From NCBI GenBank assembly GCA_963758555.1, contig CAVWVW010000003.1, positions 1,488,001 to 1,552,000 of the forward strand: a DNA stretch of 64,000 nucleotides. The letters run 5' to 3'. The notes under the pieces are model-generated. The model made no database searches. It was not told the DNA's origin and saw nothing but the letters and a program-made list of their open reading frames with translations. This document shows positions 24,843 to 32,882 of the stretch, in pieces. The position numbers were made by a program, and so were the translations under genes. The stretch is from CAIUMH01 sp963758555 (lineage in GTDB: Bacteria > Actinomycetota > Acidimicrobiia > Acidimicrobiales > RAAP-2). How positions within the stretch are numbered: the stretch's first letter is position 1; each line of letters starts with the position of its first letter.

Positions 24843-24977
24843 GTTTGAGCAAGACGGTCGGCGTGACGGCGAGACGGCGAGCCACGCCACGGCAACCGCG
24901 AGCAGGAGTGAGGCGATCACGCCGACTCCAAGGAGGGAGCGGTCTCGAACCACCTGTCGCCAGGCTCCATCGTCCAT
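24843..24977 (-). pseudogene. Truncated tandem duplicate of the membrane-protein gene start
   Basis: From ATG at 24977 the frame reads MDDGAWRQVVRDRSLLG then VGVIASLLLAVAVAWL, matching the first ~35 residues of the adjacent gene, then diverges into unrelated sequence. At DNA level about 110 bp (24888-25000 against 24724-24838) are ~80% alike. It is a direct partial duplication with the downstream copy intact. The fragment keeps its own AGGACTAG leader, so a short product is still conceivable. Confidence 0.65.
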
Positions 24978-25109
24978 TTCGACTAGTCCTAGCCTGAATG
25001 AGCGGAGCGGCACGTCCACTCGCGTCGTCGATGTCGACCGATCGCTTCGTCACTGGCGAGGATATCGCTGGAGGACGTGATCTCTACGCCACCGCCCGAG
25101 ACCCTGTGC

Positions 25110-25529
25110 TCAGAAACGGCGCTCGGCGGCTGGCTCGTGCGCCGCGGACGCAGTGGAACGGGGCGGGTGCTCGGCGACGCAGAACAGGTTGCCCTCTGGA
25201 TCGGCCAGCGTCGTCCACTGGACGTGAGGAACCTCGTCGAGGACCTCCCAGCGATAGGAGGCACCAAGACCGATGATTCGCTCGACCTCACTCGCTCGCG
25301 TCCCCCATGGCACCGTGAGGTCCAGGTGGAAGCTCTGTCGCTCAGGACGAAGCCCGAGCATCGGTTGGAAGTACATCGCGAACCCTGCGGGACCGACGGC
25401 GGGGACGAAGACGCTGTCGCCGCCGACCACCGGCGTCGCACCGGTCACCGCCGCCCAGAACGACGCGAGCTCGACGGGTCGATCTGCTTCGACGTTCACC
25501 GCACCGAGTGAGATCGAGACGTCCGCCAT
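25110..25529 (-). CDS. Glyoxalase/VOC superfamily protein
   Basis: A 139-residue VOC protein of the Glyoxalase_6-like type. It begins VSISLGAVNVEADRPVELASFWAAVTG, where the first metal-ligand His position is Asn, then FHLDLTV and LADPEGNLFCVAEH at the end, the DPEGN-F-C signature. The His of FHLDL may be retained as a ligand. Such proteins range from lyases to bleomycin-type binding proteins; function cannot be deduced. ATG at 25529 opens the fold. There is no clear operon partner. Confidence 0.85.
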   Translation of the reverse strand: MADVSISLGAVNVEADRPVELASFWAAVTGATPVVGGDSVFVPAVGPAGFAMYFQPMLGLRPERQSFHLDLTVPWGTRASEVERIIGLGASYRWEVLDEVPHVQWTTLADPEGNLFCVAEHPPRSTASAAHEPAAERRF

Positions 25530-25640
25530 GGTCGGACGATAGCAACCGAGCCACCGAGCGCCACTGCTTGATGGAGGCGCGATGGACGGCTCGAGCCCTC
25601 GTCTCGACGCGGCACGCCCGGCGGGCGTCTTCCGTTGAGG

Positions 25641-25661
25641 ATTCTGAGTGGGTGTCCGAAC
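25641..25661. repeat. 21-bp palindromic element, copy 5
   Basis: ATTCTGA-N7-TCCGAAC, just downstream of the SGNH hydrolase stop at 25666 (minus strand). Arms are imperfect but the spacing equals the other copies. Confidence 0.5.
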
Positions 25662-25665
25662 GGCC

Positions 25666-26451
25666 TCAGGAGCTGAGCGCCCGCTCCAAGGCCACAGCGA
25701 TGTCAGTCATCCCCGCCTCGTTCGGGTGGAAGGATCCCGCTGCCTCCATGAGCTCGTCGTGGAACGGCTGGACCCACGGCGTCGTCGAACCCAGAGCGTG
25801 GCCAACGCTGAGCGACGAGGCAGCGAGCAGCTCTGCTCCCGAGCGGAGCGCGGCGGCTCGGTACATCTGGTCGATCGCTCCTTGGACGCTGAGGAACCCT
25901 GCGATCTCGGCTTCGTCGAAGGGCGTGGCGGTGACGGACGCCGCGTCGAGCGGGTGCAGGTAGTCGACCAGGAAGATGCGAGCGCCAGGCGACCTTTCCC
26001 GGACGCTCTCGACAACCCGGGAAAGCCCTTCCGTCGCGCCTTCGAGCGCAGCATCCGTGGGATGGGCAGGGCCGCCTGGGGCCAGGGCCTCGAGCATCGG
26101 AAGGATCGGTGACGACGGATCGACGCGAGACCACGCCACGAAGAGCAGTCCTGCGATAAAGCCGAGGTCGTTGCCCCCCGCCGTGATGGTCACCACGTCA
26201 GCGTTTGCGGGCACACCCTCGAGCTGGGGCGGGAACACCGCACCACCGATGGTCTGCTGCGGCGTGTCGAGCAGGTTGGCTGTCGTCGCACCGGACACCG
26301 TGAGATCGACGAGGCGGGCGCCGAGGCGCTCCGCGAGCAGGTGGGGGTAGTTCCTCGCCGATCGCATCGCTGCTGGGTCGGCGACAGGCTCGATGCCGGG
26401 CCCCGCAGCGAAGGAGCTCCCGAGCGCGGCGACAAGCTCATAGGAGGGCAC
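25666..26451 (-). CDS. SGNH hydrolase, non-exported
   Basis: A 261-residue SGNH-type esterase. Block I is ALGSSFAAGPG (nucleophilic Ser), block II TVSGATTANLLD, block III TITAGGNDLGFIAG and block V FHPNEAGMTD with the His. The layout matches actinobacterial lipase-2-like SGNH hydrolases. No signal peptide or lipobox is visible, unlike the two Tat-exported SGNH enzymes in this window, so it probably acts in the cytoplasm. The start is GTG at 26451. Substrate unknown. Confidence 0.88.
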   Translation of the reverse strand: MPSYELVAALGSSFAAGPGIEPVADPAAMRSARNYPHLLAERLGARLVDLTVSGATTANLLDTPQQTIGGAVFPPQLEGVPANADVVTITAGGNDLGFIAGLLFVAWSRVDPSSPILPMLEALAPGGPAHPTDAALEGATEGLSRVVESVRERSPGARIFLVDYLHPLDAASVTATPFDEAEIAGFLSVQGAIDQMYRAAALRSGAELLAASSLSVGHALGSTTPWVQPFHDELMEAAGSFHPNEAGMTDIAVALERALSS

Positions 26452-26519
26452 GGCTCGATCCTGGCACGGTCCAGATCAGGCCATGGCGAGGAAGCACTTC
26501 CCTGCAGCAAGATGGCGAC

Positions 26520-27384
26520 ATGCACTCACTAGGCCGAAACGGCATCTGGGCGGTCGGGCTTCGATTTGGAGACCCTGGCGCCATCACCGAAGCGGCAGCC
26601 GAGCTCGACGAGCTCGGCTACGGCTCGCTGTGGGTGCCGGACTCGGGAGGCGACCTCAACGGGACCCTCGAACGCCTCTTGGAGGCGACGTCATCGCTCA
26701 CCGTGGCGTCAGGCGTGCTCAACCTCTGGATGCATGAGGCTCAGGAGACCGCCTCGTTCGTGAGCAAGGCGACCACACGCTTCGGCGAGCGGATCCTCAT
26801 CGGCATCGGCGTGAGCCACGCGTCGCGCATCGACCAGATCGAGCCAGGTCTCTACAAGCGACCGCTCTCTGCGATGGCCACGTATCTCGACCAGCTCGAC
26901 GCAGCCGACCCACCTCTGTCTGCCTCGAGCCGCGTCCTCGCCGCTCTCGGGCCAAAGATGCTCGATCTCGCCCGAGAGCGATCGGCGGGAGCGCACACCT
27001 ACAACGTGACCCCCGAGCACACTGCTCTTGCTCGCGAGGCACTCGGTCCGAGACCGACTGGTCATCCCTGAGCAAGCAGTCGTCTTGACCACTGACGCAC
27101 AGCGTGCTCGTGAGCTCGGGCGCGCGCACCTCGAGCGCTACTTCGCCATGAGCAACTACACACAGAACTACCTCCGCTTCGGCTTCGACGAGAGCGACCT
27201 CCTCGGCGGGGGCTCCGACCGTCTCGTCGACGCCCTCGTGGCCTGGGGGGATGTCGAAGCGATCACCCAACGAGTTGAAGCGCACCACGAGGCTGGCGCT
27301 GACCACGTCTGCATCCAGGTTCTCGCCGGGGACGACCTCCTCCCGATGGCGATCTGGCGCGAGCTGGCTCCCGCACTCTGCTGA
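26520..27384 (+). pseudogene. LLM-class F420-dependent oxidoreductase, frameshifted
   Basis: The first frame reads NGIWAVGLRFGDPGAITEAAAELDELGYGSLWVPDSGGD and ERILIGIGVSH, the luciferase-like F420 fold (TIGR03620-like), and continues to EHTALAREALGP. At about 27046-27054 one surplus base shifts it. The other frame then gives RLVIPEQAVVLT, ARAHLERYFAMSNYTQNYLRFGF and HHEAGADHVCIQVL, the expected C-terminal half. The complete protein would have about 287 residues. These enzymes use reduced F420 for hydride transfer to varied substrates. Either inactivated or affected by a sequence error. Confidence 0.85.
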
Positions 27385-27947
27385 GAGCAGCCGTCGGGAC
27401 ATCGTCACTGACGTTTGGCACCCCCAGTTCAAGGCCGCGGTGAGTTGTGAAGCTTCGTCTTGGATGCTGCGTTGACGATCGAATTGGCGAGGCGCCCGAA
27501 GGTAGCGCTGGGAAACGAGTGGCCGAGGGAGATCGCTCTATGCGGATTCAATGATCTGAGGGGCTGCATCCTCAACGACGGCGTTGGCCTGGATGGAGAC
27601 AGGCAGATTGTGTCCGCTGATCAGATCCTCGAGCGAGCACTGTGAGGGCTCGGCGGCACCGTGGTGAGCACGAGCCCGAGGATCGTCGCGCCTCGAGCGA
27701 CGACCAGCACCCCTCTCAGCCCCAGCTCGGATCCCAAAGAACGAGAGGCACGTCCAGAGCGTCCCTACCGTTCACTGGCTCATGTCAACGCAGAGCGAAC
27801 CTTGGCCGATTTCAGGTTGGCACTGCTTGGTAGGTTCCAGCAGATGGTTGCACGGACCACTCCGAAGACGAGATCCGGCTCTTGACTGTCCGTCTCATTG
27901 GGGCTGATCCGCCCATCGCGCAGAGCAGGGAAATCCAAGCAAAGACC
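27385..27947. other. Intergenic region, 563 bp, no recognised gene
   Basis: A 61-codon plus-strand frame at 27460-27645 has no recognisable family, no clear Shine-Dalgarno and unremarkable composition. The other short frames are weaker. The GC content seems lower than in neighbours toward 27880-27947, leading into the DUF2142 gene, so promoter sequence for that gene probably lies there. Confidence 0.4.
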
Positions 27948-29339
27948 ATGCTCGTCTGGACGTGGAAGAACCCAGCGAAGGTAGTCCTGGTCCTAGCGCT
28001 TCTCGGCGGCGTCGCCATCGCCCTCTTCACGCCACCGTTGCGGGGCGCAGATGAACGCGATCAGTTCACTCGGGCCTACCAAATCGCAGGCGGGGACGTT
28101 CTGACGCATCGGATAGGCCATCGGTTTGGCGCTGAACTGCCGTCTGGATACAGCCAACAGATGGAGCAGCTGACGAAGTCGATCTACTTCCAACCGGACC
28201 ACGTCAAGTTCCTCGACGATCTCGGGTGGCCTCCTCCAGGTGGACACACCGTTCCCGTTCAAGAAGGCACCATCGCGTCGTATGGACCAGGTGGCTACGT
28301 TGTCTACGCACCGGTGATCGCCGTCGGCCGCCTCATAGGTTTGGGACTTCTCCCGCTGATCTACCTTGCCCGGCTGGCCGGGGTCGCGGCCTATGCGCTT
28401 ATCGTTGCTCTTGCAGTGAGGCGACTCCCACTTCATCGCTGGATCATGGTCGCCGGCGCGCTGATTCCCGAAGCGCTGAACCAAGCATCGACCGTTTCGG
28501 CCGATGGACTGACCATCGCTCTGACATTCCTCTTGGTCGCCGCGTGCTTGAGACTTTCGCTCGACGTCGGCGTGCCTCGGAGGAGGCTTCTCATTGAAGC
28601 TGGCGTCGCCTCCGGCTTGTTGGCGCTAGGCAAACCTCCGTACGTTGCCTTCGTTCTCCTCCTTCTTGTCCCACTCTGGCGCTACCGAGGCAAGCTCATC
28701 GCTCCGATTGCTTCGGTCATCGGCGGCTCGGCACTGCTCTCTGTGCTCTGGATCACATACCAGCGCTCGCATTCGATGCGACTCGATCTTCCAGGACTCT
28801 TCCCCTTGCAGTCGGCGAAGAGCAGCTACGCATATCGAGACATCCACATCTCTGCGCAAACGACCTATGTCGTGCATCAACCTCTGGCATTCGTCGCCAC
28901 CGTGTGGCATACCTTCCTCTACCAAGGCTCAGCGTTCCCGCTCCAGATGTTCGGGTTGCTCTCGGACTACCAAGTCCCCACGATCATCGTGCTCCTCTCA
29001 GCGGTCGTCGTCGGGGTCTCGTGCGCCGTACCGGAGCCCGTCACGAGCTTTGTGCTGCCCAGACTTGAGCGAATCGGGCTCTTGGGACTGAGTCTGATCA
29101 TCGGGTTGGGGATCATGGCGATCGTCTACACGAACGCGAACGCGCTCCACGCTCCCCGCATCGACCAGCTGACACCTCGCTACATGCTGCCCCTACTACC
29201 TCCGCTGCTCATTGCCGTACTGCCGAGCCGACTGCGAGTGCGGCCATGGTCACCGGCTCTAGGCGCTGGCGTAGGAGCAGGATCTGCGCTGGTGCTTGTG
29301 CTCGTCGTCATCGGACTGCTGGGATTTCAGTTCGCGTAG
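27948..29339 (+). CDS. DUF2142 polytopic membrane protein
   Basis: A 463-residue membrane protein with 10-12 helices. After the first helix the extracytoplasmic loop starts PPLRGADERDQFTRAYQIAGG, the signature of DUF2142, whose members resemble GT-C glycosyltransferases and often occur near surface-polysaccharide genes. Another preserved piece is LGKPPYVAF. The loop with PVQEGTIASYGPGGYVVYAP and a late DQLTPRYMLPLLPPLL helix also fit. ATG at 27948 is chosen over a TTG at 27882, as the intervening residues are hydrophilic. Enzymatic activity is unproven; a role in envelope glycan assembly is inference. Confidence 0.82.
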   Translation: MLVWTWKNPAKVVLVLALLGGVAIALFTPPLRGADERDQFTRAYQIAGGDVLTHRIGHRFGAELPSGYSQQMEQLTKSIYFQPDHVKFLDDLGWPPPGGHTVPVQEGTIASYGPGGYVVYAPVIAVGRLIGLGLLPLIYLARLAGVAAYALIVALAVRRLPLHRWIMVAGALIPEALNQASTVSADGLTIALTFLLVAACLRLSLDVGVPRRRLLIEAGVASGLLALGKPPYVAFVLLLLVPLWRYRGKLIAPIASVIGGSALLSVLWITYQRSHSMRLDLPGLFPLQSAKSSYAYRDIHISAQTTYVVHQPLAFVATVWHTFLYQGSAFPLQMFGLLSDYQVPTIIVLLSAVVVGVSCAVPEPVTSFVLPRLERIGLLGLSLIIGLGIMAIVYTNANALHAPRIDQLTPRYMLPLLPPLLIAVLPSRLRVRPWSPALGAGVGAGSALVLVLVVIGLLGFQFA

Positions 29340-29582
29340 CGGCCGGTCGGTGAGTGTCCCGTCGCAGCCCCTGGATGCTGTGCCCTCAAGCAGCTCATCG
29401 CACCACCAGCCTGATTGGCGAACATTGTTCTCGTGACCGAGACGCGAGGTGCTGTGGACCTTCTCTGCTGAGTGAGTCACTCATCCGGAAGGGACAGACG
29501 AGCACTTGGCGGCACTCACGATCGGTCCTCAGTGGCGTACCGAGCCACCGACACCTCCACGCTCTTGCCCACCACCTTCTCT

Positions 29583-29613
29583 TTACTCAGCCGTTACCGC
29601 TGATCGGCATCAT
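29583..29613 (+). promoter_or_regulatory. Direct-repeat promoter, site 1
   Basis: TTACT-N6-TTACC (29583-29598; 11-bp period), 9 bp, CATCAT (29608-29613), 7 bp, ATG at 29621. Same geometry as sites at 53166, 54736, 56714, 58580, 60089 and 61961. The order of the half-sites is reversed here. Confidence 0.7.
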
Positions 29614-29620
29614 CGAGACG

Positions 29621-29716
29621 ATGAGCCGACGTGAGCGAAGGGAGCAGGGCAAATCATTCGAGTTAGCGCACGCGCGAAAGTCCGTGGCGTGCGGTTGGAG
29701 TCACGTGGAGGTGTGA
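29621..29716 (+). CDS. Short leaderless upstream ORF, 31 aa
   Basis: ATG lies at the predicted transcription start of the direct-repeat promoter (site 1). The product is basic and short (MSRRERREQGKSFELAHARK start). Its TGA is one base before the ATG of the PH-like gene and the Shine-Dalgarno of that gene (GGAGGTG) lies inside its last codons, so translation could be coupled. No family is recognised; a regulatory leader is more likely than a functional protein. Confidence 0.5.
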   Translation: MSRRERREQGKSFELAHARKSVACGWSHVEV

Positions 29717-29717
29717 G

Positions 29718-30215
29718 ATGGCGGACCTAAGTCAGCAAGTCGTCAAGGCGGCGGGAGAGAGCTTCGAGAGCGGGGAATCGCTCGTCGCAGCTACGAAATG
29801 CGAGCGAGACGGTGGGGTGAAGCGGCGTGCCCTCGGTGCCGGCCTGGGCGGCGCGCTCGGGATGGTCACCGCGTTGAAGACGGGCATCGATCCCGCGCAC
29901 TCCCTCGCGGGCCAGGCTCTGCCCCATTCGATCGTCCTCGGCCTCACCAACCGGAGGATCGCCGTCTTCAGCTGCAGCACCATGACGGGCAAGCCCACGA
30001 GCATCATCCGCTCGATTCCCCTTGCCGACGTCGCTGACGTCGACACGGACTCGGCGCGAGTCCTTGGCCGGAAGCTGGCCAAGCTCTCACTCACGTTTGC
30101 CGACGGCACGGTGCTGTCGCTCGAGGCTGCTGCTTCAGAAGCCCCGAGGGCCGAGGCGTTCTGTGAGGCACTTGCCGCAACCTTGTCGGAGCGCGGAGAC
30201 CAAGTCCCCCAATGA
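29718..30215 (+). CDS. PH-like (bacterial PH/GRAM-type) domain protein
   Basis: A 165-residue protein. A glycine-rich hydrophobic stretch (AGLGGALGMVTALKTG) is followed by a beta-sheet region of PH-like type: IVLGLTNRRIAVFSCS, SIIRSIPLADVADVDTD, and KLSLTFADGTVLSLEAA, ending in a helix. This is the pattern of bacterial PH-like proteins seen in pairs. A related shorter protein follows at 30280. It is preceded by a 31-codon ORF and shared direct-repeat promoter. Function unknown; membrane association is possible. Confidence 0.65.
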   Translation: MADLSQQVVKAAGESFESGESLVAATKCERDGGVKRRALGAGLGGALGMVTALKTGIDPAHSLAGQALPHSIVLGLTNRRIAVFSCSTMTGKPTSIIRSIPLADVADVDTDSARVLGRKLAKLSLTFADGTVLSLEAAASEAPRAEAFCEALAATLSERGDQVPQ

Positions 30216-30257
30216 GCTGAGCACTGACCGCTGAGCACTGACGGCTGAGCACTGACA
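30216..30257 (+). repeat. 14-bp tandem repeat, three copies
   Basis: GCTGAGCACTGAC plus a variable last base (C, G, A), three units starting directly after the preceding stop codon and ending 22 bp before the next start. It may be a mutable spacer between two PH-like genes or bind a factor. Confidence 0.85.
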
Positions 30258-30279
30258 GACCGAGTGAAGGGAGGCCACC

Positions 30280-30654
30280 GTGGCTGAGACGAGAACGAAC
30301 AAGCCGATGGAGGCGCACCTCGAGCCCGGCGAGAGCGTGATCGCTGACGCCAGGCTGTTCAACGGATCGGCTTCAACCGGTCGGGCCTCCTTGACGGAAC
30401 GTCGACTCATCATCTTCGAGACTGGCTCGGTGAGCATGAAGATCGTCGGTGGTCCACTTCGCGAGATCGGACTAGGCGAGGTCGTCAACGTCGAGACGAA
30501 GAAGATGCGACCCGTGTTGATGCTTGGTGTGCCCTTCTTCTTCGTGGACGTTGAGCTCATCGATGGATCACACCTGACGCTCAGATCCTCAGGTGTTGGC
30601 GTCCCGAAGCTGAGCCGATTCGCCGACGCTCTCCGAGATGCTTGCTCCGCGTGA
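30280..30654 (+). CDS. PH-like domain protein, second copy
   Basis: A 124-residue protein with the layout of its neighbour: EAHLEPGESVIADARLFNG, ASLTERRLIIFETGSVSMKI, IGLGEVVNVETKK, and VDVELIDGSHLTLRSSG, then a C-terminal helix. This fits the bacterial PH-like fold (strands then helix). GTG at 30280 has a GGGAGG site. It lies 64 bp after the first gene, separated by the 14-bp tandem repeats, likely co-transcribed. No known partner. Ligand unknown. Confidence 0.68.
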   Translation: MAETRTNKPMEAHLEPGESVIADARLFNGSASTGRASLTERRLIIFETGSVSMKIVGGPLREIGLGEVVNVETKKMRPVLMLGVPFFFVDVELIDGSHLTLRSSGVGVPKLSRFADALRDACSA

Positions 30655-30716
30655 ACGTCGGTCTGGGTTCACGAGGCGAGCGTCGCGTCTGGCTGCATGT
30701 GATGCCCTCGACGAGA

Positions 30717-31652
30717 TCATCGCTGACAGCTCTGCGGCGACGTGACGCCCCACAGGCTGATGAGCGAGCTCGGAAGGACGGTGAGCGAGAAGCACATGGG
30801 GACAGCCCCGGGCTCCACCATGGTCCAGCCTCCGTTCTCAGAGTTGGTCTCGTTGGCCACCCGGTAGAAGATGCCGTCACTGCCGCCGTCTTGCATGCCG
30901 ATGGCCATCTGGTTCGGCATCGGCATCGGCCCGGTGTACGAATAGGAGGCGAAGGCCCAGTCGAGACCGGTACCCGGGTCATAGCCTGCGTAGGTGGCAT
31001 CGGGCGGCGTGCTGATCTGGCTCGGGGTGGCGATCGAGGTCCATCCCTTGGCTGTGAGGTAGGCGCTCGCCAGATTGCTCAGGTCGCTCGGGCCCAGCGG
31101 GAGGTTGGATGGCGACGACGCCGTGCTGCCAGGGCTGCTCGGCGCGAACTTGTAGGTGAAGACGCACGACGCAGGAGAGAAGCGCAAGCCCAGCGCGGAG
31201 AACAGGGAGGCGCAGCTCTTGAGGGTGATCGCGACCTCTGGATCCTGCGTGAAGGTCATCGTCGCCTTCGAGGAGCCGGCAGACCCCTTGGTGGCCACGG
31301 TGAACGGAGCGCTCATGCTCGCGCTGCCCGAGAACGAGAAGGCAGCCAGCTGCTTGCCGTCTTGGTAGGTGTAGAGGGCGACGCCACCGATCTTGGAAGA
31401 CCCCGGCGGCCCTCCCTGGATCTCAAGGCCGAAGCCCGGTTGGCCGGCCGGGACGTTCGTGTAGAAGGCGCTGGGCACCGACGCCACCTGGGGCGTCGAC
31501 GTCGGGGACGTCGTGACCTTTGGTGTGGTGACCTGCGGTCTCGCCTTCTTCGTGGTGGTGGGAGGTGCGGTCTTGTGCGCAGGGCTCGAGGAGCAGGCAG
31601 CAAGGAGGGCTGCGCACGCGAGCAACGGCAGTGCCCTTGAGAGACGCTTCAT
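30717..31652 (-). CDS. Secreted lipoprotein of unknown function
   Basis: A 311-residue protein starting MKRLSRALPLLACAALLAACSSS: signal peptide with lipobox LLAAC. A low-complexity Thr/Pro linker leads to two beta-rich regions (KIGGVALYTYQDGKQLAAF, VAITLKSCASL) and a C-terminal part with GWTMVEPGAVPMCFSLTVLPSSLISLWGV. The C-terminal part resembles that of the neighbouring surface protein (FGSVPFC...VIPSAVQSLWAL), so they are diverged paralogues. The start at 31652 is preferred over the MAMKR extension. It lies downstream of the GntR-linked surface gene and may share its promoter. Function unknown. Confidence 0.8.
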   Translation of the reverse strand: MKRLSRALPLLACAALLAACSSSPAHKTAPPTTTKKARPQVTTPKVTTSPTSTPQVASVPSAFYTNVPAGQPGFGLEIQGGPPGSSKIGGVALYTYQDGKQLAAFSFSGSASMSAPFTVATKGSAGSSKATMTFTQDPEVAITLKSCASLFSALGLRFSPASCVFTYKFAPSSPGSTASSPSNLPLGPSDLSNLASAYLTAKGWTSIATPSQISTPPDATYAGYDPGTGLDWAFASYSYTGPMPMPNQMAIGMQDGGSDGIFYRVANETNSENGGWTMVEPGAVPMCFSLTVLPSSLISLWGVTSPQSCQR

Positions 31653-31691
31653 GGCCACACCCCTTCTCGGCAGTCGCTTGGCAGGTGCTGG

Positions 31692-32408
31692 TCAGCCCTG
31701 AACAGAGCAGGCACCCGCGTCGGGCAAGGCCCACAGGCTCTGGACCGCCGAGGGGATCACGGTCTCCGAGGGACAGAAGGGGACAGACCCAAAGGCCACC
31801 AAGCTCCAGGCTCCTCCTGGTTGCATGGTGAAGATCCCTATCGCCCGGCCGTCCTGCATGCTCACCTGGGTGTGCAGCGAGGCAGTCGACGTCGGGGAGA
31901 AGGTGGCCATCGCCCAGGAGACGCCGGTTGACGGAAGCTGGGCGAGGTAGACCGACCCCGGAAGCGTTCCCTCGATCTCATCCAACGGCACGTTGGCACC
32001 GGCGGCGTAGGCAGCCGTCAGCGACGAGAGGTCAGCGGGAGTCGCCACCAGATCGATCGGGGCTGCAGGGAGGTCGACCGGCGTCTGCACCGGCGAGGTG
32101 GGCGTGCTCGTTGGAGCGGTGGCAGACGTGTTCGAGGGGGCGTTCGATGGCGAGTTGGACGGGGTCGCCGTGTGGCCGCCCGGAAGAGGTGACGCGCCGG
32201 AGTGGCTCGCGTCACTGGGGGTCGAGCCTCCTCGCCCACCCCCACCCGACGACGAGAGCAGCACCAACGCCCCCGCGAGGACGACAGCAACCAAGACTGA
32301 GCCAGTCACCCACAGATGGCGACGTCGCGCTCGCTGCTTGGCCTCTGGAAACAGGACCTCGACCTCAGGAGGGCTGTCCGTCTTCTCGGGTGTCAGCGAG
32401 ATCGTCAT
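31692..32408 (-). CDS. Single-pass membrane-anchored secreted protein
   Basis: A 238-residue protein: a 30-residue cytoplasmic start (MTISLTPEKTDSPPEVEVLF), one helix (LWVTGSVLVAVVLAGALVLLS), a long Ser/Thr/Pro/Asn linker, and a C-terminal domain related to the adjacent lipoprotein (PGGAWSLVAFGSVPFCPSETVIP). ATG at 32408 is placed because GATAAT lies six bases upstream with TTGACT 17 bp further, a leaderless promoter. The open frame further upstream is antisense to gntR. It is divergent from gntR with only 21 bp between the two start codons, so the regulator probably controls it. Confidence 0.8.
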   Translation of the reverse strand: MTISLTPEKTDSPPEVEVLFPEAKQRARRRHLWVTGSVLVAVVLAGALVLLSSSGGGGRGGSTPSDASHSGASPLPGGHTATPSNSPSNAPSNTSATAPTSTPTSPVQTPVDLPAAPIDLVATPADLSSLTAAYAAGANVPLDEIEGTLPGSVYLAQLPSTGVSWAMATFSPTSTASLHTQVSMQDGRAIGIFTMQPGGAWSLVAFGSVPFCPSETVIPSAVQSLWALPDAGACSVQG

Positions 32409-32443
32409 GAAGCCATTATCATTAGTGTCATGAAGGAAGTCAA
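32409..32443. promoter_or_regulatory. Overlapping divergent leaderless promoters
   Basis: Minus strand: TTGACT (32443-32438), 17 bp, GATAAT (32420-32415), six bp, ATG at 32408. Plus strand: TATCAT (32417-32422), seven bp, gntR ATG at 32430. The two -10 boxes overlap, so both promoters can hardly be occupied at once. A related copy is at 6143-6194. Confidence 0.65.
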
Positions 32444-32813
32444 ACGGCTCGAAGCGACCTCCGGCATCGAGCTCAACCATGTTGATCGGGGCGAGACGCT
32501 CTTGCTGCACGAGCAGGTCGCGGCAGAGATCCGTCGGGCCATCGCCGAGGGCGAGGCAGCCCCGGGCGAGAAGATCCCTCAGGCAAAGGACCTTGCCGCC
32601 GTGCTGGGGGTCAACACCAACACCGTGCTGCGCGCGCTCAGGACCCTCCGCGACGAGGGCCTCCTCGACATGGGTCGAGGACGCGCCATCACGGTGGCAG
32701 GGGGACCTGAGAAGACACTGCTGGTTGACAAGGCTCGAGAGCTGATCGCCTTCTCTCGTTCCCAGGGCTATCGGCGTGACGAGCTGGTCGCCCTCATCGA
32801 GCAGCTTCCCTGA
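32430..32813 (+). CDS. GntR family regulator, YtrA type
   Basis: A 127-residue GntR protein: LLHEQVAAEIRRAIAEGEAAPGEKIPQAKDLAAVLGVNTNTVLRALRTLRDEGLLDM covers the wHTH. The short C-terminus (DKARELIAFSRSQGYRRDELVALIEQL) is typical of the YtrA subfamily, which regulates ABC transporters and envelope stress genes. It is divergent from the membrane-anchored surface protein across 21 bp with overlapping leaderless promoters. No ABC transporter is adjacent. Autoregulation is likely. Ligand unknown. Confidence 0.9.
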   Translation: MKEVKRLEATSGIELNHVDRGETLLLHEQVAAEIRRAIAEGEAAPGEKIPQAKDLAAVLGVNTNTVLRALRTLRDEGLLDMGRGRAITVAGGPEKTLLVDKARELIAFSRSQGYRRDELVALIEQLP

Positions 32814-32882
32814 CCCCTGCCAAGGTGCCCTACCGCCACACGGCACCGGTGCACTCCCCCGCCTGCGACGCATACTGAAGGA

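Noticed and set aside
27460..27645. 61-codon open frame in the large gap
   Set aside because: No Shine-Dalgarno, no recognised family, no coupling to a neighbour.
30642..31640. 332-codon plus-strand open frame
   Set aside because: Antisense to the lipoprotein with signal peptide at 31652.
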